From Bacteroidales bacterium UBA5326 (GTDB taxonomy: Bacteria > Bacteroidota > Bacteroidia > Bacteroidales > UBA932): 64,000 nucleotides of DNA. Position numbers and translations under genes: made by a program. A model generated the notes under the pieces. It had not been told where the DNA came from and searched no databases. It saw nothing but the letters and a program-made list of their open reading frames with translations. Below are positions 24,628 to 34,423 of the stretch, piece after piece; position 1 is the stretch's first letter, and every line of letters begins with the position of its first letter. The stretch covers positions 44,363 through 108,362 of the forward strand of contig DHQY01000002.1 in the NCBI GenBank assembly GCA_002408205.1, written 5' to 3'.

Positions 24628-26511
24628 TTAGTTTACAGATCTCTGGAAACGGTAATGCCATGCAATGGCCCCGTTATCTGTGACAAGTTCCATCATGTAA
24701 GGAGTCATTTTGGAAATCCGGTAGACCGGATTGGCCAGTGTGGCGGCATTGGGGATATAGCTCACAAATGTATTGGCCGGCCAGGTAATGACCCCGTCTG
24801 CAAACTGGAACGTAGCGGTTTGTTTTTCCACCGGAGCCTGGTAGTCGTTGTTTGCAACGCCGTCCCACAATTCGGAATGGAATCCGCATTCCCAGTTACA
24901 ATAAATGGTGCCGCCGGTTCCCGGATCGAATACATATGAACCGTCCGATACAAAGGTAAGTATATCGTCATACAGTCCCTGTCCGGCTTTTTCATTTGGG
25001 CCTGCGCTCCACCAATCCAGACCGTTACCTCCGCTGGGACCGCACCCAAAGTGTCCCTGAACGGAAGGTTCCCAGGTCCATGCGCCGAGCATACCCTGCG
25101 CAAAATCGGAGGCAGAAAGTTCATCTCCTTCGAAGGAAGCGGGTACAAACAGGTAATGCCAGGTGATGCCTGCATCGTCAATGGCCAGTTCCAGCAGGTT
25201 TGCCGTAAGGTTCAATACCCTGAACCGCGGGGTTGTATAGGCGTTCGAATTGGGTACATAGCCTACGATGGTCTGGGTGGGGAATTCCAGGTACATAACG
25301 CCTCCTTCTGTAGACAGATTCCAAGTGGCAGTCTGTTTTTCAAGCGGGACCTGGTAGTCATTCCCGTCATTCGGATTAAGGTCCGCACGCACACCGCTGT
25401 CTTTGTTGACATAGACGGTTCCGCCTGCTCCGGGATCCATGGTATATGTACCGTCGGCGGCAAAAGTAAGGATATCGTCATACAGGCCGCAGTTGTTCTT
25501 TTCCAGGGCATTCGCGCTCCACCAGTTCAGCCCTTCCGTGCCGGGTTCTCCGCATCCCAGATGTCCTTTGGCCATATAGTGCCATTTCCAGGTTTTGGAT
25601 GTGCCTCCGGTCAGTTTATCGGCGTCGGAAAGCGAGGCGTTCGGATCCATGGGCACAAAACGGTAATGCCATGCAATACCTCCATTGTCCACCACCAGCT
25701 CCATGGCCGAGGCCGTGAGAGAAATCACCCTGTAGGTGGGGTTGGTCAGTGCTTCTGGGTTGGGAATATACCCCACATGAGTTCCGGCGGGGAAAATAAG
25801 ATACAGATTGTCACCGTCTTTTTCAAAAGTAAAGGTACTGTTGATCACAGAAGCCGGGGCTACGTAATCGCCTGATTCCGGTTTATATGAAGTTTCGTAT
25901 CCCGAATCGGCGTTCACATAGATCATTCCGTCCACCGGATCAAATTTGTAAGTTCCGTTCGAATAGAAGGTAAGCTGGTCGTCATACATGCTTAATCCGG
26001 CTTTTTCGTTGGGGTTTGCACTCCACCAGTCAAGTCCGTTGCTTCCGGAAGGTCCGCAACCAAGATGTCCCTTGGTTGCCGCATCCATTACCCATATTTT
26101 TTCTGTTCCTCCGGTAATGAAGCGCAGGTCGTCAGTGGGATCATAGGGAGCTATATAATCGAATTCCACAACGAATTCCACAATCTTTGAACCGTCCGAG
26201 ATGCCATGAGAATTAAGAGCTTTTACTTCCACCTGATAGGTCCCTGCCTTTTTATAGGTTTTGGTTACCCGGCTTTTTGTAATATATTCCGTGCCGTTAA
26301 ATATGAATATGGGGGTAGTCCCCTGGGGGGCCGTATATTCAAAATCAACAGTGGTGAGAAAATGTTCATCATACGTGATATTCACCGACACTTCAATGTC
26401 GGCTGCCTTGGGAATCAGGCTTTTGTCCGGTTTCAGGTATTCGGCCTGAGTACAGGCGAATAACAGAGGCAAGACAAAAACCCAGGCAAGTTTGTTTATT
26501 ATCTTTTTCAT
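24628..26511 (-). CDS. Surface glycan-binding-type lipoprotein with PKD and three homologous repeats
   Basis: This 627-residue lipoprotein (LLFAC, Cys20) has a PKD-like beta domain (residues about 40-117, FIFNGTEYITKSRVTKTYKKAGTY) and three copies of a domain of about 155 residues at 130-288, 298-458 and 472-626. Each copy has a KGHLGCG or QGHFGCG start, G-L-D/N-W-W-S-A, Y-D-D-x-L-T-F, a D-P-x(n)-G-x-V/I-Y-V-N segment, VGY(I/V)PN and a WHYRF/LFVP end. The conserved Trp residues suit sugar stacking. Its position after susD, where PULs encode SusE/F or SGBP proteins, suggests a glycan-binding role. Direct assignment to a named domain is uncertain. Confidence 0.8.
   Translation of the reverse strand: MKKIINKLAWVFVLPLLFACTQAEYLKPDKSLIPKAADIEVSVNITYDEHFLTTVDFEYTAPQGTTPIFIFNGTEYITKSRVTKTYKKAGTYQVEVKALNSHGISDGSKIVEFVVEFDYIAPYDPTDDLRFITGGTEKIWVMDAATKGHLGCGPSGSNGLDWWSANPNEKAGLSMYDDQLTFYSNGTYKFDPVDGMIYVNADSGYETSYKPESGDYVAPASVINSTFTFEKDGDNLYLIFPAGTHVGYIPNPEALTNPTYRVISLTASAMELVVDNGGIAWHYRFVPMDPNASLSDADKLTGGTSKTWKWHYMAKGHLGCGEPGTEGLNWWSANALEKNNCGLYDDILTFAADGTYTMDPGAGGTVYVNKDSGVRADLNPNDGNDYQVPLEKQTATWNLSTEGGVMYLEFPTQTIVGYVPNSNAYTTPRFRVLNLTANLLELAIDDAGITWHYLFVPASFEGDELSASDFAQGMLGAWTWEPSVQGHFGCGPSGGNGLDWWSAGPNEKAGQGLYDDILTFVSDGSYVFDPGTGGTIYCNWECGFHSELWDGVANNDYQAPVEKQTATFQFADGVITWPANTFVSYIPNAATLANPVYRISKMTPYMMELVTDNGAIAWHYRFQRSVN
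24634..26124 (-). repeat. Three tandem domain copies within the glycan-binding lipoprotein
   Basis: Copies map to about 25648-26124, 25138-25620 and 24634-25098 on the minus strand. They share the coding pattern for G-H-L/F-G-C-G, W-W-S-A and Y-D-D-x-L-T-F. They are clearly related but well diverged. Confidence 0.75.
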
Positions 26512-26537
26512 AAATTCACACTTTAAGGATTAAGATC

Positions 26538-28043
26538 TTAATAGGGATTTTGAGTTAATGTCCCTGCACTCCTGTCTATCTCGGACTGGGGTATGGGCCA
26601 GTATTTCTTATTAGCAGACCAGTCGGTCGTGCGGTACAGGTGATTGGCACCGGTAAGTACAGAAGCTGCTTTTCCGGTACGCACCAGATCCCAGTAGCGT
26701 TTGCCTTCGCCTACAAATTCCAGGTGGCGTTCATCAATAATATTATCCAGTGTAGCTGCTACAGATGGAACCTGGGCCCGTGTCCGAATGGCGTTCAGAT
26801 ATGCCTCTGCGCTGCCAGCTCCGGCTCCACGAACAATCAGTTCGGCTGCATTCAACAATGTTTCGGCATAACGGTACACGCGTTGGTTGTTTCCGTAGTT
26901 CATATTTGGGTCTGCGGTATAACCGTGGTTTCCACCCTTCCTTCCTATGTATTTCAACAGAAAATAACCGGTATCCTGCCAGCGTGCAGTATAACTGGCG
27001 CCGGTCTCAGTGGCGTGTTTGGAAAAGTTGAGGATACCTCCGTCGCGACGGATATCGTTTTGGTCATACATTTCATAGGCCGAGGCGGCAACAGGACCGA
27101 AACCCCAGCCATCGCAGAAAGCATTTCCCACATAGCCCGGAATGCCTGTAAGCACCGGGTATACCGATCCGCCTGTTGCAATAGGTGCACTCCAATCTCG
27201 AACACCGCCTTCGGAAATGTAATTGATCTCCCAGATGGATTCGGGACCCCATTCGCCCGTTTCTTCCCATAAGCCGGCAAAATCGCTTACCAGTGAATAC
27301 TGCCCGGAATCAATGATCTCTTTCATATACTGTAAGGCTTTACCATACCGCGATTCATCGTTCTGGTAAAGAACCATTTCTGTGAACAGCATGTATGCCA
27401 TGGCTTTGGTCACATGTCCTTCTTTCCCGTAGGCAGCCTTCATGGGCAACCCTCCGTTATTGATGGCATCTTCCAAAGTGGCAATGTTATTGGTATATAC
27501 CTCATCGGCAGGCATCTGGTCGCAGATGTAAGGGAATGAAAGGTTCTGATCGTAATAGGGAATGTTTCCCCAGAATTTCCAGAGGATATTATAGTAGAAA
27601 GCCTTCAGGACTTTTGCCTCGGCCACATAAAGTGCCTTAGTGGCGGCATCCATTTCAATAGCATCGGCTTTTGCAATTATAATGTTGGACCGGTTTACAC
27701 CCGAGTAGGCCGTGGTCCAGATCATATTGGGCACATCGGTAGCCGTCGCTGTATAATAATGCGCTTTTACAAGTATGGGCTGGTCGCCTTCGTTAGACCC
27801 CCCGCAATAGATATCGTCTGCCATGATGTCGGACACCATGTTCAGTGAGTTGTACTGGTAGAAGTAATCGAACCATTGAAGTGGATCGTAGGCTGCCACA
27901 AGACCGGAATATAGTCTTTCGGCAGAATTATAGTAATCGCTTTCCAAAATGGAATCTTTTGATTCAACTACAAGAAAATCATCAGAACAGGAGTAAAGAC
28001 CCAGGGCGAATATCATACTTAATAATAAAACTATTCTTTTCAT
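26538..28043 (-). CDS. SusD/RagB family starch/glycan-binding lipoprotein
   Basis: This 501-residue lipoprotein (LGLYSC, Cys19) is a SusD-like protein: SDDFLVVESKDSILESDYYNS at the start, LYSGLVAAYDPLQWF, the helical TPR-like region AEAKVLKAFYYNILWKFWGNIPY and the end motif ERHLEFVGEGKRYWDLVRTGKA followed by WPIPQSEI. It forms a lid on the SusC transporter to capture glycans at the cell surface. It follows susC by 19 bases and precedes the glycan-binding lipoprotein by 26. Confidence 0.95.
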   Translation of the reverse strand: MKRIVLLLSMIFALGLYSCSDDFLVVESKDSILESDYYNSAERLYSGLVAAYDPLQWFDYFYQYNSLNMVSDIMADDIYCGGSNEGDQPILVKAHYYTATATDVPNMIWTTAYSGVNRSNIIIAKADAIEMDAATKALYVAEAKVLKAFYYNILWKFWGNIPYYDQNLSFPYICDQMPADEVYTNNIATLEDAINNGGLPMKAAYGKEGHVTKAMAYMLFTEMVLYQNDESRYGKALQYMKEIIDSGQYSLVSDFAGLWEETGEWGPESIWEINYISEGGVRDWSAPIATGGSVYPVLTGIPGYVGNAFCDGWGFGPVAASAYEMYDQNDIRRDGGILNFSKHATETGASYTARWQDTGYFLLKYIGRKGGNHGYTADPNMNYGNNQRVYRYAETLLNAAELIVRGAGAGSAEAYLNAIRTRAQVPSVAATLDNIIDERHLEFVGEGKRYWDLVRTGKAASVLTGANHLYRTTDWSANKKYWPIPQSEIDRSAGTLTQNPY

Positions 28044-28062
28044 GTTATTTCTGTTTTAATGA

Positions 28063-31000
28063 TTAGAAAGTAAGATTTATACCCACTGTATAGACTTTGG
28101 ATTGCGGATATACACCGCGGTCGATACCAAGAGAGGTGCCGCCCGATGCGATTTCCGGGTCAAAGCCTGTATAATTAGTGAATGTCAAAACGTTTTCACC
28201 GGAAAGATAGATCCTGAGGTTAGATATGAAGATCTTTCTGGTAAGGTGTTTGGGCAGAGTGTAGCCTATCTGGACATTTTTAAGACGCAGGTAAGAACCG
28301 TCTTCTACCCAAAGATCCGAAGCACGCCAGTTCTCGTTGGCGCTTTCGAATGAATACCTTGGGATCCTGTCCGAAGAGCCTTCGCCTGTCCAGCGGTCCA
28401 TCATATAACCGGGCAGGTTAATATAATAAAGGTCGGTACGGCGGGTTACATTATATACCTGAACGCCGTATACACCCTGGAAGAAGGCGTTGAAATCCAA
28501 CCCTTTCCATTCGAACCCGAGATTAAGTCCAAAACTCCAATCAGGCATGCCCTTGCCTATATAGGTACGGTCATCGTCATTTATTACGCCGTCGTTGTTC
28601 ATGTCCACAAAACGAACATCTCCCGGCTGCGCTTTTGGCTGAATTCCGGCTTTGACTTCTGACCAGTTCTGGAAGATTCCGTCGGTTTTCCACCCGTAGA
28701 AGAAGGGGAAAGGATATCCGTTTTCCGCACGGGTAAGAGTGCCAATCTTATGTGAGTCATAATTGGCCCAGCCGTTTTCGTTTCCCAGTTCTATCAAAAG
28801 GTTATCCAGGTAAGTAGCATTGCCTCCCAGGTTGAAATTGACCGATCCAATCTGGAAACGGTACCTGAGATCGAATTCCCATCCGGTGTTGTCCATAACA
28901 CCAACGTTCCCGGTTGGCGCACTGTCGCCTGAATAAGCGGGTACCGGTATATCCATAAGCATTCCGGTGGTCCGTTTCTTATACCAGTCTGCCGAGAAGG
29001 TAAGGGCACTCTGCATGAATGCCAGATCAAGACCGACGTTGGTCTGCGTGGATTCTTCCCACTTGATGTCTGCATTCGCAAATCCGTTGGGTTTGGCTCC
29101 TGTGGCTACAACGGCGGGGTTTCCGAAAGGATAGTTGTTCCCCGATGCCATGGTGGTGGTGTATCTGAACTGACCTATAGATTCGTTCCCGTTTTTGCCC
29201 CATGAGGCACGCAGCTTACCGCTTGCAAACCAATCGGGACGATTCTTCAGAAACGTTTCGTTGGTAAAGTTCCACCCTATGGAAGCCGAGGGGAAAATAG
29301 CGTAAAGGTTGTTGGCTCCGAAGTTGGACGAACCGTCACGACGTACTGTAGCCTGGATCATATAACGTTCGCTGTAGTTGTAGCTGATACGGGCAAACAG
29401 TGAAGACAGGCGATGAGGGGTGTAAACATATCCGCTTGCTGTTTGATATTCCTGGGTCCCCGTGGCAAAGCCAAGGTTGGCTTTATAAGGGTCTTCTTCC
29501 TGGAGGTAGCGGTTGCCACCGGCCAGGTTCTGCCCCATATTACCTTGGGCCGATTGTCCCAAAATAGCCTGAATGCTGTGTTTCCCAAAAGTTTTATCGT
29601 ATGAGAGAACGTTTTCCACCTGCCATACCAGGGAGCGGTTCATAGAAGACCAGACTTCCGAATATTCACGGAAATTCTTTGTGGAGAGATAATAAGCCGG
29701 ACTCCATCCGTCACTGCCCCAGAAAGAAAGATCGGTGCCGAATGAACTTTTAAATTTCAGGTTGTCCCAGATACCCAGTTCTGCCCAGAAGTTAGAAACA
29801 AACTTGTCTGAATTGCCCTTCGATCCGGGCAAACTCAACGAAGCCAGCGGGTTGACCATTTCGTTATAAATACTCCCTTCCACAATACTGAACGGTTTGC
29901 CGTTCCTTGGATCTGTCACGGCGGTGGGGTGCTCGGCCATCAGCGTTTCGGGGTCGTCTGCATATAACTTCAGAGTAGGGGCCATACCCAGTGCCGAGCC
30001 CAGGGGTCCACCAAATTCCGAGTTGGTAGTGATACCAAACGAAGTGGTCCGTGAATAGGCAACATTCACACCCATGGTAAATTTGTGGAGGAAGTTGCGT
30101 TTGGCCGATTCGTCCATCAGATTATAAGTAGTATTGGTTCTGATGGTCAGACGTTCATAATTAGAACGGTTGAAATTACCTCCCACAATACCGTCTTGCT
30201 TCAGATAGCCGGCCGATATGTAGTAATTTACTTTGTCGGATGCTCCGCTAATTGTGAGCTGATGGCTCAATTGCGGGGCGTTGTAATTGAAGATCTCTTT
30301 TTGCCAGTCTGTGCCTTCTCCCAATGCATATGGGTCTGCATATACAGGGGCTTTCCCCTGGGCAAGATAGCCTTCGTTCATGAGAATGGCATATTCAGTA
30401 GCATTCAGTACGTCGTACTCTTTCCAGGGATTTTGTACTCCGTAAGAAAAATCGTAACTGACACGGGCGGCACCTTTCTGACCCGATTTGGTCGTTACCA
30501 GGATAACCCCGTTGGCTGCACGTGCTCCGTACACGGCACCCGAGGCCGCGTCTTTCAATACTTCAATGGATTGTATATCAGAGGGGTTCAGGTAATCTAT
30601 TCCTCCGCCAATAGGCATTCCGTCTACGATATACAAAGGATCTGAATTGTTAATAGTCCCCACACCGCGTACACGGACTCTTGCCGAAGAACCCGGTTGT
30701 CCGGAAGACGAAGTTACCGTTACTCCTGAGGTCAGGCCCTTGAGCGCGTTATCCACACGCAAAGGGGCTACATTTCTCAGATCGTCTGCCGAGACTCTGG
30801 CAATCGCAGCCGTTACAACACTTTTTTTCTGTGTGCCGTAACCGACCACAACCACTTCATCCAGGCTCGCTGAGTCTTCTTCCAGAATGACATTGATTTC
30901 GGTTGCCCCGGTAACCGGGATAACCTGTGTTTTATAGCCTATGTAAGAGAAGTTCAGGGTACTGCCTGCGGGAACCGTAATGGTATATTTACCATCTATG

Positions 31001-31155
31001 TCCGTGGAAACTCCGTTTATAGTACCTGCTTCAACTACATAAACTCCGGGAAGGGGTGTACCGTCACTTCCCGTGACCGTGCCGTTTACTTTCACGTTTT
31101 GCGCAAAAGCTGCACAGCTAAGTCCTAAAAACAAAATTGTTAGTAGCTTTTTCAT
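28063..31155 (-). CDS. SusC/RagA TonB-linked outer membrane transporter
   Basis: This 1030-residue protein has a signal peptide (to SCAAFAQ), a carboxypeptidase-like regulatory domain (about 22-95, VNGTVTGSDGTPLPGVYVVEAGTI), a TonB-box region (EVVVVGYGTQKKSVVTAA), the SusC plug (GLTSGVTVTSSSGQPGSSARVRVRGVGTINNSDPLYIVDG, DIQSIEVLKDAASGAVYGARAANGVILVTTK) and a 22-strand-type barrel ending TVGINLTF. No N-terminal secretin/TonB short N-terminal extension for sigma/anti-sigma signalling is present. It imports beta-glucan oligosaccharides together with the neighbouring SusD (inferred from the locus). Confidence 0.95.
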   Translation of the reverse strand: MKKLLTILFLGLSCAAFAQNVKVNGTVTGSDGTPLPGVYVVEAGTINGVSTDIDGKYTITVPAGSTLNFSYIGYKTQVIPVTGATEINVILEEDSASLDEVVVVGYGTQKKSVVTAAIARVSADDLRNVAPLRVDNALKGLTSGVTVTSSSGQPGSSARVRVRGVGTINNSDPLYIVDGMPIGGGIDYLNPSDIQSIEVLKDAASGAVYGARAANGVILVTTKSGQKGAARVSYDFSYGVQNPWKEYDVLNATEYAILMNEGYLAQGKAPVYADPYALGEGTDWQKEIFNYNAPQLSHQLTISGASDKVNYYISAGYLKQDGIVGGNFNRSNYERLTIRTNTTYNLMDESAKRNFLHKFTMGVNVAYSRTTSFGITTNSEFGGPLGSALGMAPTLKLYADDPETLMAEHPTAVTDPRNGKPFSIVEGSIYNEMVNPLASLSLPGSKGNSDKFVSNFWAELGIWDNLKFKSSFGTDLSFWGSDGWSPAYYLSTKNFREYSEVWSSMNRSLVWQVENVLSYDKTFGKHSIQAILGQSAQGNMGQNLAGGNRYLQEEDPYKANLGFATGTQEYQTASGYVYTPHRLSSLFARISYNYSERYMIQATVRRDGSSNFGANNLYAIFPSASIGWNFTNETFLKNRPDWFASGKLRASWGKNGNESIGQFRYTTTMASGNNYPFGNPAVVATGAKPNGFANADIKWEESTQTNVGLDLAFMQSALTFSADWYKKRTTGMLMDIPVPAYSGDSAPTGNVGVMDNTGWEFDLRYRFQIGSVNFNLGGNATYLDNLLIELGNENGWANYDSHKIGTLTRAENGYPFPFFYGWKTDGIFQNWSEVKAGIQPKAQPGDVRFVDMNNDGVINDDDRTYIGKGMPDWSFGLNLGFEWKGLDFNAFFQGVYGVQVYNVTRRTDLYYINLPGYMMDRWTGEGSSDRIPRYSFESANENWRASDLWVEDGSYLRLKNVQIGYTLPKHLTRKIFISNLRIYLSGENVLTFTNYTGFDPEIASGGTSLGIDRGVYPQSKVYTVGINLTF

Positions 31156-31358
31156 GCTTTTTTGTTTTAGATTTACGATTAAAGTTGTGAGTTGGTTATA
31201 ATTATTAAGTAAAATGCTTTGTGATTTTAAAAATAGATATAATACACCACTCTCGTCCCGGCATGTGGCGAATTAGTGGATGAACGGGAATGTGCTAATG
31301 TTATATATGTCTGTTATTCAGACTACAACAAAACACTAAACGTAGAAAATAAGTGGAT
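31156..31358. other. Intergenic region upstream of susC
   Basis: This 203-base AT-rich region separates the DUF6377 regulator (ending at 31359) from susC and should hold the inducible PUL promoter. I see no exact TAnnTTTG; GTATTATATCTATTTTT on the minus strand is the nearest AT-rich -7 candidate. TTAG...CTAA half-sites flank a 26-base stretch around 31273-31298, but symmetry is weak. Confidence 0.3.
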
Positions 31359-33011
31359 TTAAAGGGTGGAAACACGTTCCTCAAAGTCTTCTCTGGAGCC
31401 TTTCGCGCAGTTTTTTATTTTGGCTCTGTAGTTGTATATGGTGTTGACCGAGTAACGCAAAAGAGATGCGATTTTACTGGAATCTTTTATGCCCAGGCGT
31501 ATAAGGGCAAAGATCCTTAACTCTGTATTGAGAAGCTCTCCCTTTTTCAGCTCAATTTGTTCGTCGGAAACGAGCAGGGAGTTGAAATCTCTGACGAAAT
31601 TCGGGTAAAGTTGCAGGAACGTAGTGTCGAACATCTGATAGAAGTTGGCAACCTCCTTTTCCATCCATTCGGAATTATTCAGTTCCTCGTTGAGCTCAGA
31701 TACTTCGCCATATCGTATTTTTTTTCTGACAAGTGTTCTGAAGTCTCTCATCTTATTCAGATTGTCGGACAGGATTCCCAGGAATAACCCGATATACTCT
31801 TCTTTCACCCGGTTAGATTCCGCAATCTTTTTATTAAGGGTTTTTAACTGGAGATTTACCTTTTCCAGCTCATTATTTTGTGATACAATCCTTTTATTTA
31901 TTGCCCGCAGGGATTTCTGGGCCCGGGTGGTTCGTTGGGTTTGTTTAATAAGATAAGCGGTGGCTATGACCAGGAAAAGGGACAGGGCGCTTATGACTAT
32001 AAGAAAAAGTTTTACCCTCCTGGCCTGCATATCTTGTTTTTGCTGATACGCTTTTTCTATCTGGGGCAGGACTCCGGCAATCTGCCACGGCCTGAGTTTG
32101 GCATTATAGAACAGGGCGTCTGCCATAGAGATATCTATGTACCTGAAAGCGCGCTCGATGTTACCTCCTGTCTCAAAGAGTACGGTGGCCAGCCGGCACA
32201 GCGAAGCATGGTCTTTTACGGCAGCCTGCATATCTGCAATGGCCGAGCGTGCCAGCCATTCCATCTGGCCCGTCTGTTGGTTGCTGTTCTGGAAAACAAG
32301 GGAACGCTGGTAAGCGTATATGGCATATTTATGGCTTGAAAGGGCTTGTCTGGATACCAACATCAAAGATAAACTGTCTGCCTGTTCAAGCCGACTATGA
32401 GACAAGGCCTCTTCCAGCTCGTAAAAGAGATATTCATCCGATCCGGAGCTAAACAGAGTCATGAGTTTTGTCCGGTATTCGGCCCATTTTTGCCGTGCGC
32501 TTTCACGGATATTGGGTTCCTGGGAATATTCAGCCACCTCGCCCGATAAACGTTGAAGCGCTGAATAGTAGGCAATCCGCAGCGAAGGATCGAGCGTAGC
32601 GGAATCAATGTCGGAATAGAGTATGTTGTTGGCTTCCAGGAAATTGCCCGAAGTGGCAAAAATAAGCCCGCGCCTTATAGCAGCCTCATCAATAAACAGT
32701 TTGTTCTGCAACTGTTCTGCCAGGGCAGCCGATGCCATTATGTAATGCATAGTGGAATCGAAATTATAAGCCTTATATTCATCTATAAGCTGAGCATAAA
32801 AGCTATAACGTTGTTCCGGGGCCAGGTTGGGATTGGCGACTACGCTTTTAAGCGCATTAATTCGCTGTATTCTGTTTTGTTCATAAGTGGAACGGAGTTC
32901 CAGTTGTTTGTCCAGCTCGTTCAGCAATTCATTAAGCCTCGAGGAATTCTCCGAAAAGGCCACCCCGGCAGAAAGGATTGCAAACAACAGAAATATGGAA
33001 ATCCGCTTCAT
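31359..33011 (-). CDS. DUF6377-type membrane-anchored transcriptional regulator of the PUL
   Basis: The 550-residue protein has a signal peptide (ISIFLLFAILSAGVAFS), a helical TPR-like periplasmic region (about 22-320), one transmembrane segment (about 334-355, KLFLIVISALSLFLVIATAYLI), a coiled-coil linker (KSLRAINKRIVSQNNELEKVN and on) and a C-terminal cytoplasmic domain with a LuxR-like helix-turn-helix (ALIRLGIKDSSKIASLLRYSVNTIYNYRAKIKNCA). This layout matches DUF6377 proteins that sit beside SusC/SusD genes. It probably senses a glycan signal in the periplasm and controls transcription of the PUL; no kinase or receiver domain is present. It follows the Omp85-like gene by 15 bases. Confidence 0.85.
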   Translation of the reverse strand: MKRISIFLLFAILSAGVAFSENSSRLNELLNELDKQLELRSTYEQNRIQRINALKSVVANPNLAPEQRYSFYAQLIDEYKAYNFDSTMHYIMASAALAEQLQNKLFIDEAAIRRGLIFATSGNFLEANNILYSDIDSATLDPSLRIAYYSALQRLSGEVAEYSQEPNIRESARQKWAEYRTKLMTLFSSGSDEYLFYELEEALSHSRLEQADSLSLMLVSRQALSSHKYAIYAYQRSLVFQNSNQQTGQMEWLARSAIADMQAAVKDHASLCRLATVLFETGGNIERAFRYIDISMADALFYNAKLRPWQIAGVLPQIEKAYQQKQDMQARRVKLFLIVISALSLFLVIATAYLIKQTQRTTRAQKSLRAINKRIVSQNNELEKVNLQLKTLNKKIAESNRVKEEYIGLFLGILSDNLNKMRDFRTLVRKKIRYGEVSELNEELNNSEWMEKEVANFYQMFDTTFLQLYPNFVRDFNSLLVSDEQIELKKGELLNTELRIFALIRLGIKDSSKIASLLRYSVNTIYNYRAKIKNCAKGSREDFEERVSTL

Positions 33012-33026
33012 GATGCAGGTTTGTTA

Positions 33027-34406
33027 TCAGAACATGTATCCGAGCATAATATATAAACCGGTATTGCCGTCCTGCTGATTGAACGCTTTGGCAAAATCCA
33101 CCGAAAGAATGAAATTTTCATTCATGGCTATTTTCAGTCCCGCTCCGGCACTCATATGCAATCCGTCCTTTTCCCCAAAAACATCTTCGTAACGCAGTCC
33201 GCTTAATAAGGTCAGAGCCCTGAGCTCGGTTTCTGAGCGCTCAAGTTCCACTGGATCTGTGATATATCCTGCATCAAACATGGGATTGATCCCTATATAA
33301 AATGACTGGCGGGCTATGTTAAAGGAGAAGAGCTTCAATCTCAGTTCCACGTTGGCATAGGCATAACCGTCTCCGGTAACCCGGTTACGGACAATACCGC
33401 GCAGGCTGTTGGCTCCCCCCAGCATTTCATAGTTGGCTCGTTTTGTAAACAGGGTAGCCATATAGTTTTTCATGTAGAAAGGAGTCTCTCCCCAAAGAGC
33501 GCCCTGGTATCCCAGCCGGTAAGCAAAAATGATCCTGTCTCCCATAATGGGAATGTAATGACGGAACGAGGCATTCAGGCTCACGTGGTTGTATTCTTTT
33601 TGTTCCCCGAATGCGGCATAGTAAGTGGCAAAAAGATCGGCCCAAATACCACGGCTCGGATTGTTGGGCCTGTTACGTGTATCGTAGGTCAGCCCGGCCC
33701 GGACAAAGGGGTGCGAACCGCCGTCCTTTTCATTGTCCTTAATCAGTCCCCACAGGTGATAATAATTGTACAGAGTGGGTTGTTCCAAAAGGGAAGGCAG
33801 CTTTTTGTCCTCGGGTTTATTACGGTTAAGGTTGTCAATATTCACAGGATCGGCAACATAATTGAAGAATCCTGCGCCGGCATTCCAGTAAAGATTTCCG
33901 GCAATCGTTCCCTGAAAATCTGCCGTAGCCCGGAAAAAATCTTTTTTCATTTTATAAAAAGCCCGTGATTTATAATCCTCTGCCCCCGTTTTCCCCCATC
34001 CGGCATTGTACACAGATTTATAACCGTTAAATCCCGAAAAATCGCTCATGGCTTCGGGAACGTAACTCAGATCGAACGTCACACGGACATCGGGTATCAG
34101 GTATTTGGAATCGTAGAAGAACCGGAAAAGTCCGGACCTTTTTGTGGTGTAATTAGCCTCGACATACATCAGGTGCTGGTATTGTGGAAAGGTTGAGCCG
34201 TCTCCGTAATAATACACTTCGGCCAGGGCTCCGTATTGGAACCCGAGGTCGGTATTATATCCGATACTGGGTAGGGCACCGAAAGTCCATCCGCGTTTGA
34301 TACCATCGCCGGACTTTGGTTTTCCGGTGGAAAGTGTATCGGCTTCCGAGGCATAAGAAAGACAAAATGTCATTATAAGGAAAAGCGTGAGGGTAGTCTT
34401 TTTCAT
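33027..34406 (-). CDS. Omp85/BamA-like outer membrane beta-barrel protein
   Basis: This 459-residue protein has a signal peptide (MKKTTLTLFLIMTFCLSYA) and a 16-strand-type barrel with no POTRA domains. GGANSLRGIVRNRVTGDGYAYANVELRLKLF resembles the conserved LRG/VRG loop region and following strand of Omp85 barrels (surface antigen D15 family), and it ends in aromatic MLGYMF. It may insert or translocate outer-membrane proteins or lipids, but short POTRA-less members are uncharacterised. It lies between the DUF819 gene (17 bases upstream) and the PUL regulator (15 bases downstream). Confidence 0.75.
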   Translation of the reverse strand: MKKTTLTLFLIMTFCLSYASEADTLSTGKPKSGDGIKRGWTFGALPSIGYNTDLGFQYGALAEVYYYGDGSTFPQYQHLMYVEANYTTKRSGLFRFFYDSKYLIPDVRVTFDLSYVPEAMSDFSGFNGYKSVYNAGWGKTGAEDYKSRAFYKMKKDFFRATADFQGTIAGNLYWNAGAGFFNYVADPVNIDNLNRNKPEDKKLPSLLEQPTLYNYYHLWGLIKDNEKDGGSHPFVRAGLTYDTRNRPNNPSRGIWADLFATYYAAFGEQKEYNHVSLNASFRHYIPIMGDRIIFAYRLGYQGALWGETPFYMKNYMATLFTKRANYEMLGGANSLRGIVRNRVTGDGYAYANVELRLKLFSFNIARQSFYIGINPMFDAGYITDPVELERSETELRALTLLSGLRYEDVFGEKDGLHMSAGAGLKIAMNENFILSVDFAKAFNQQDGNTGLYIMLGYMF

Positions 34407-34423
34407 ATTTCAGGTTTTTATAA

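Noticed and set aside
25051..25875. A 274-codon plus-strand frame opposite the glycan-binding lipoprotein
   Set aside because: A shadow of the repeated coding sequence on the other strand, with no domain or signal.
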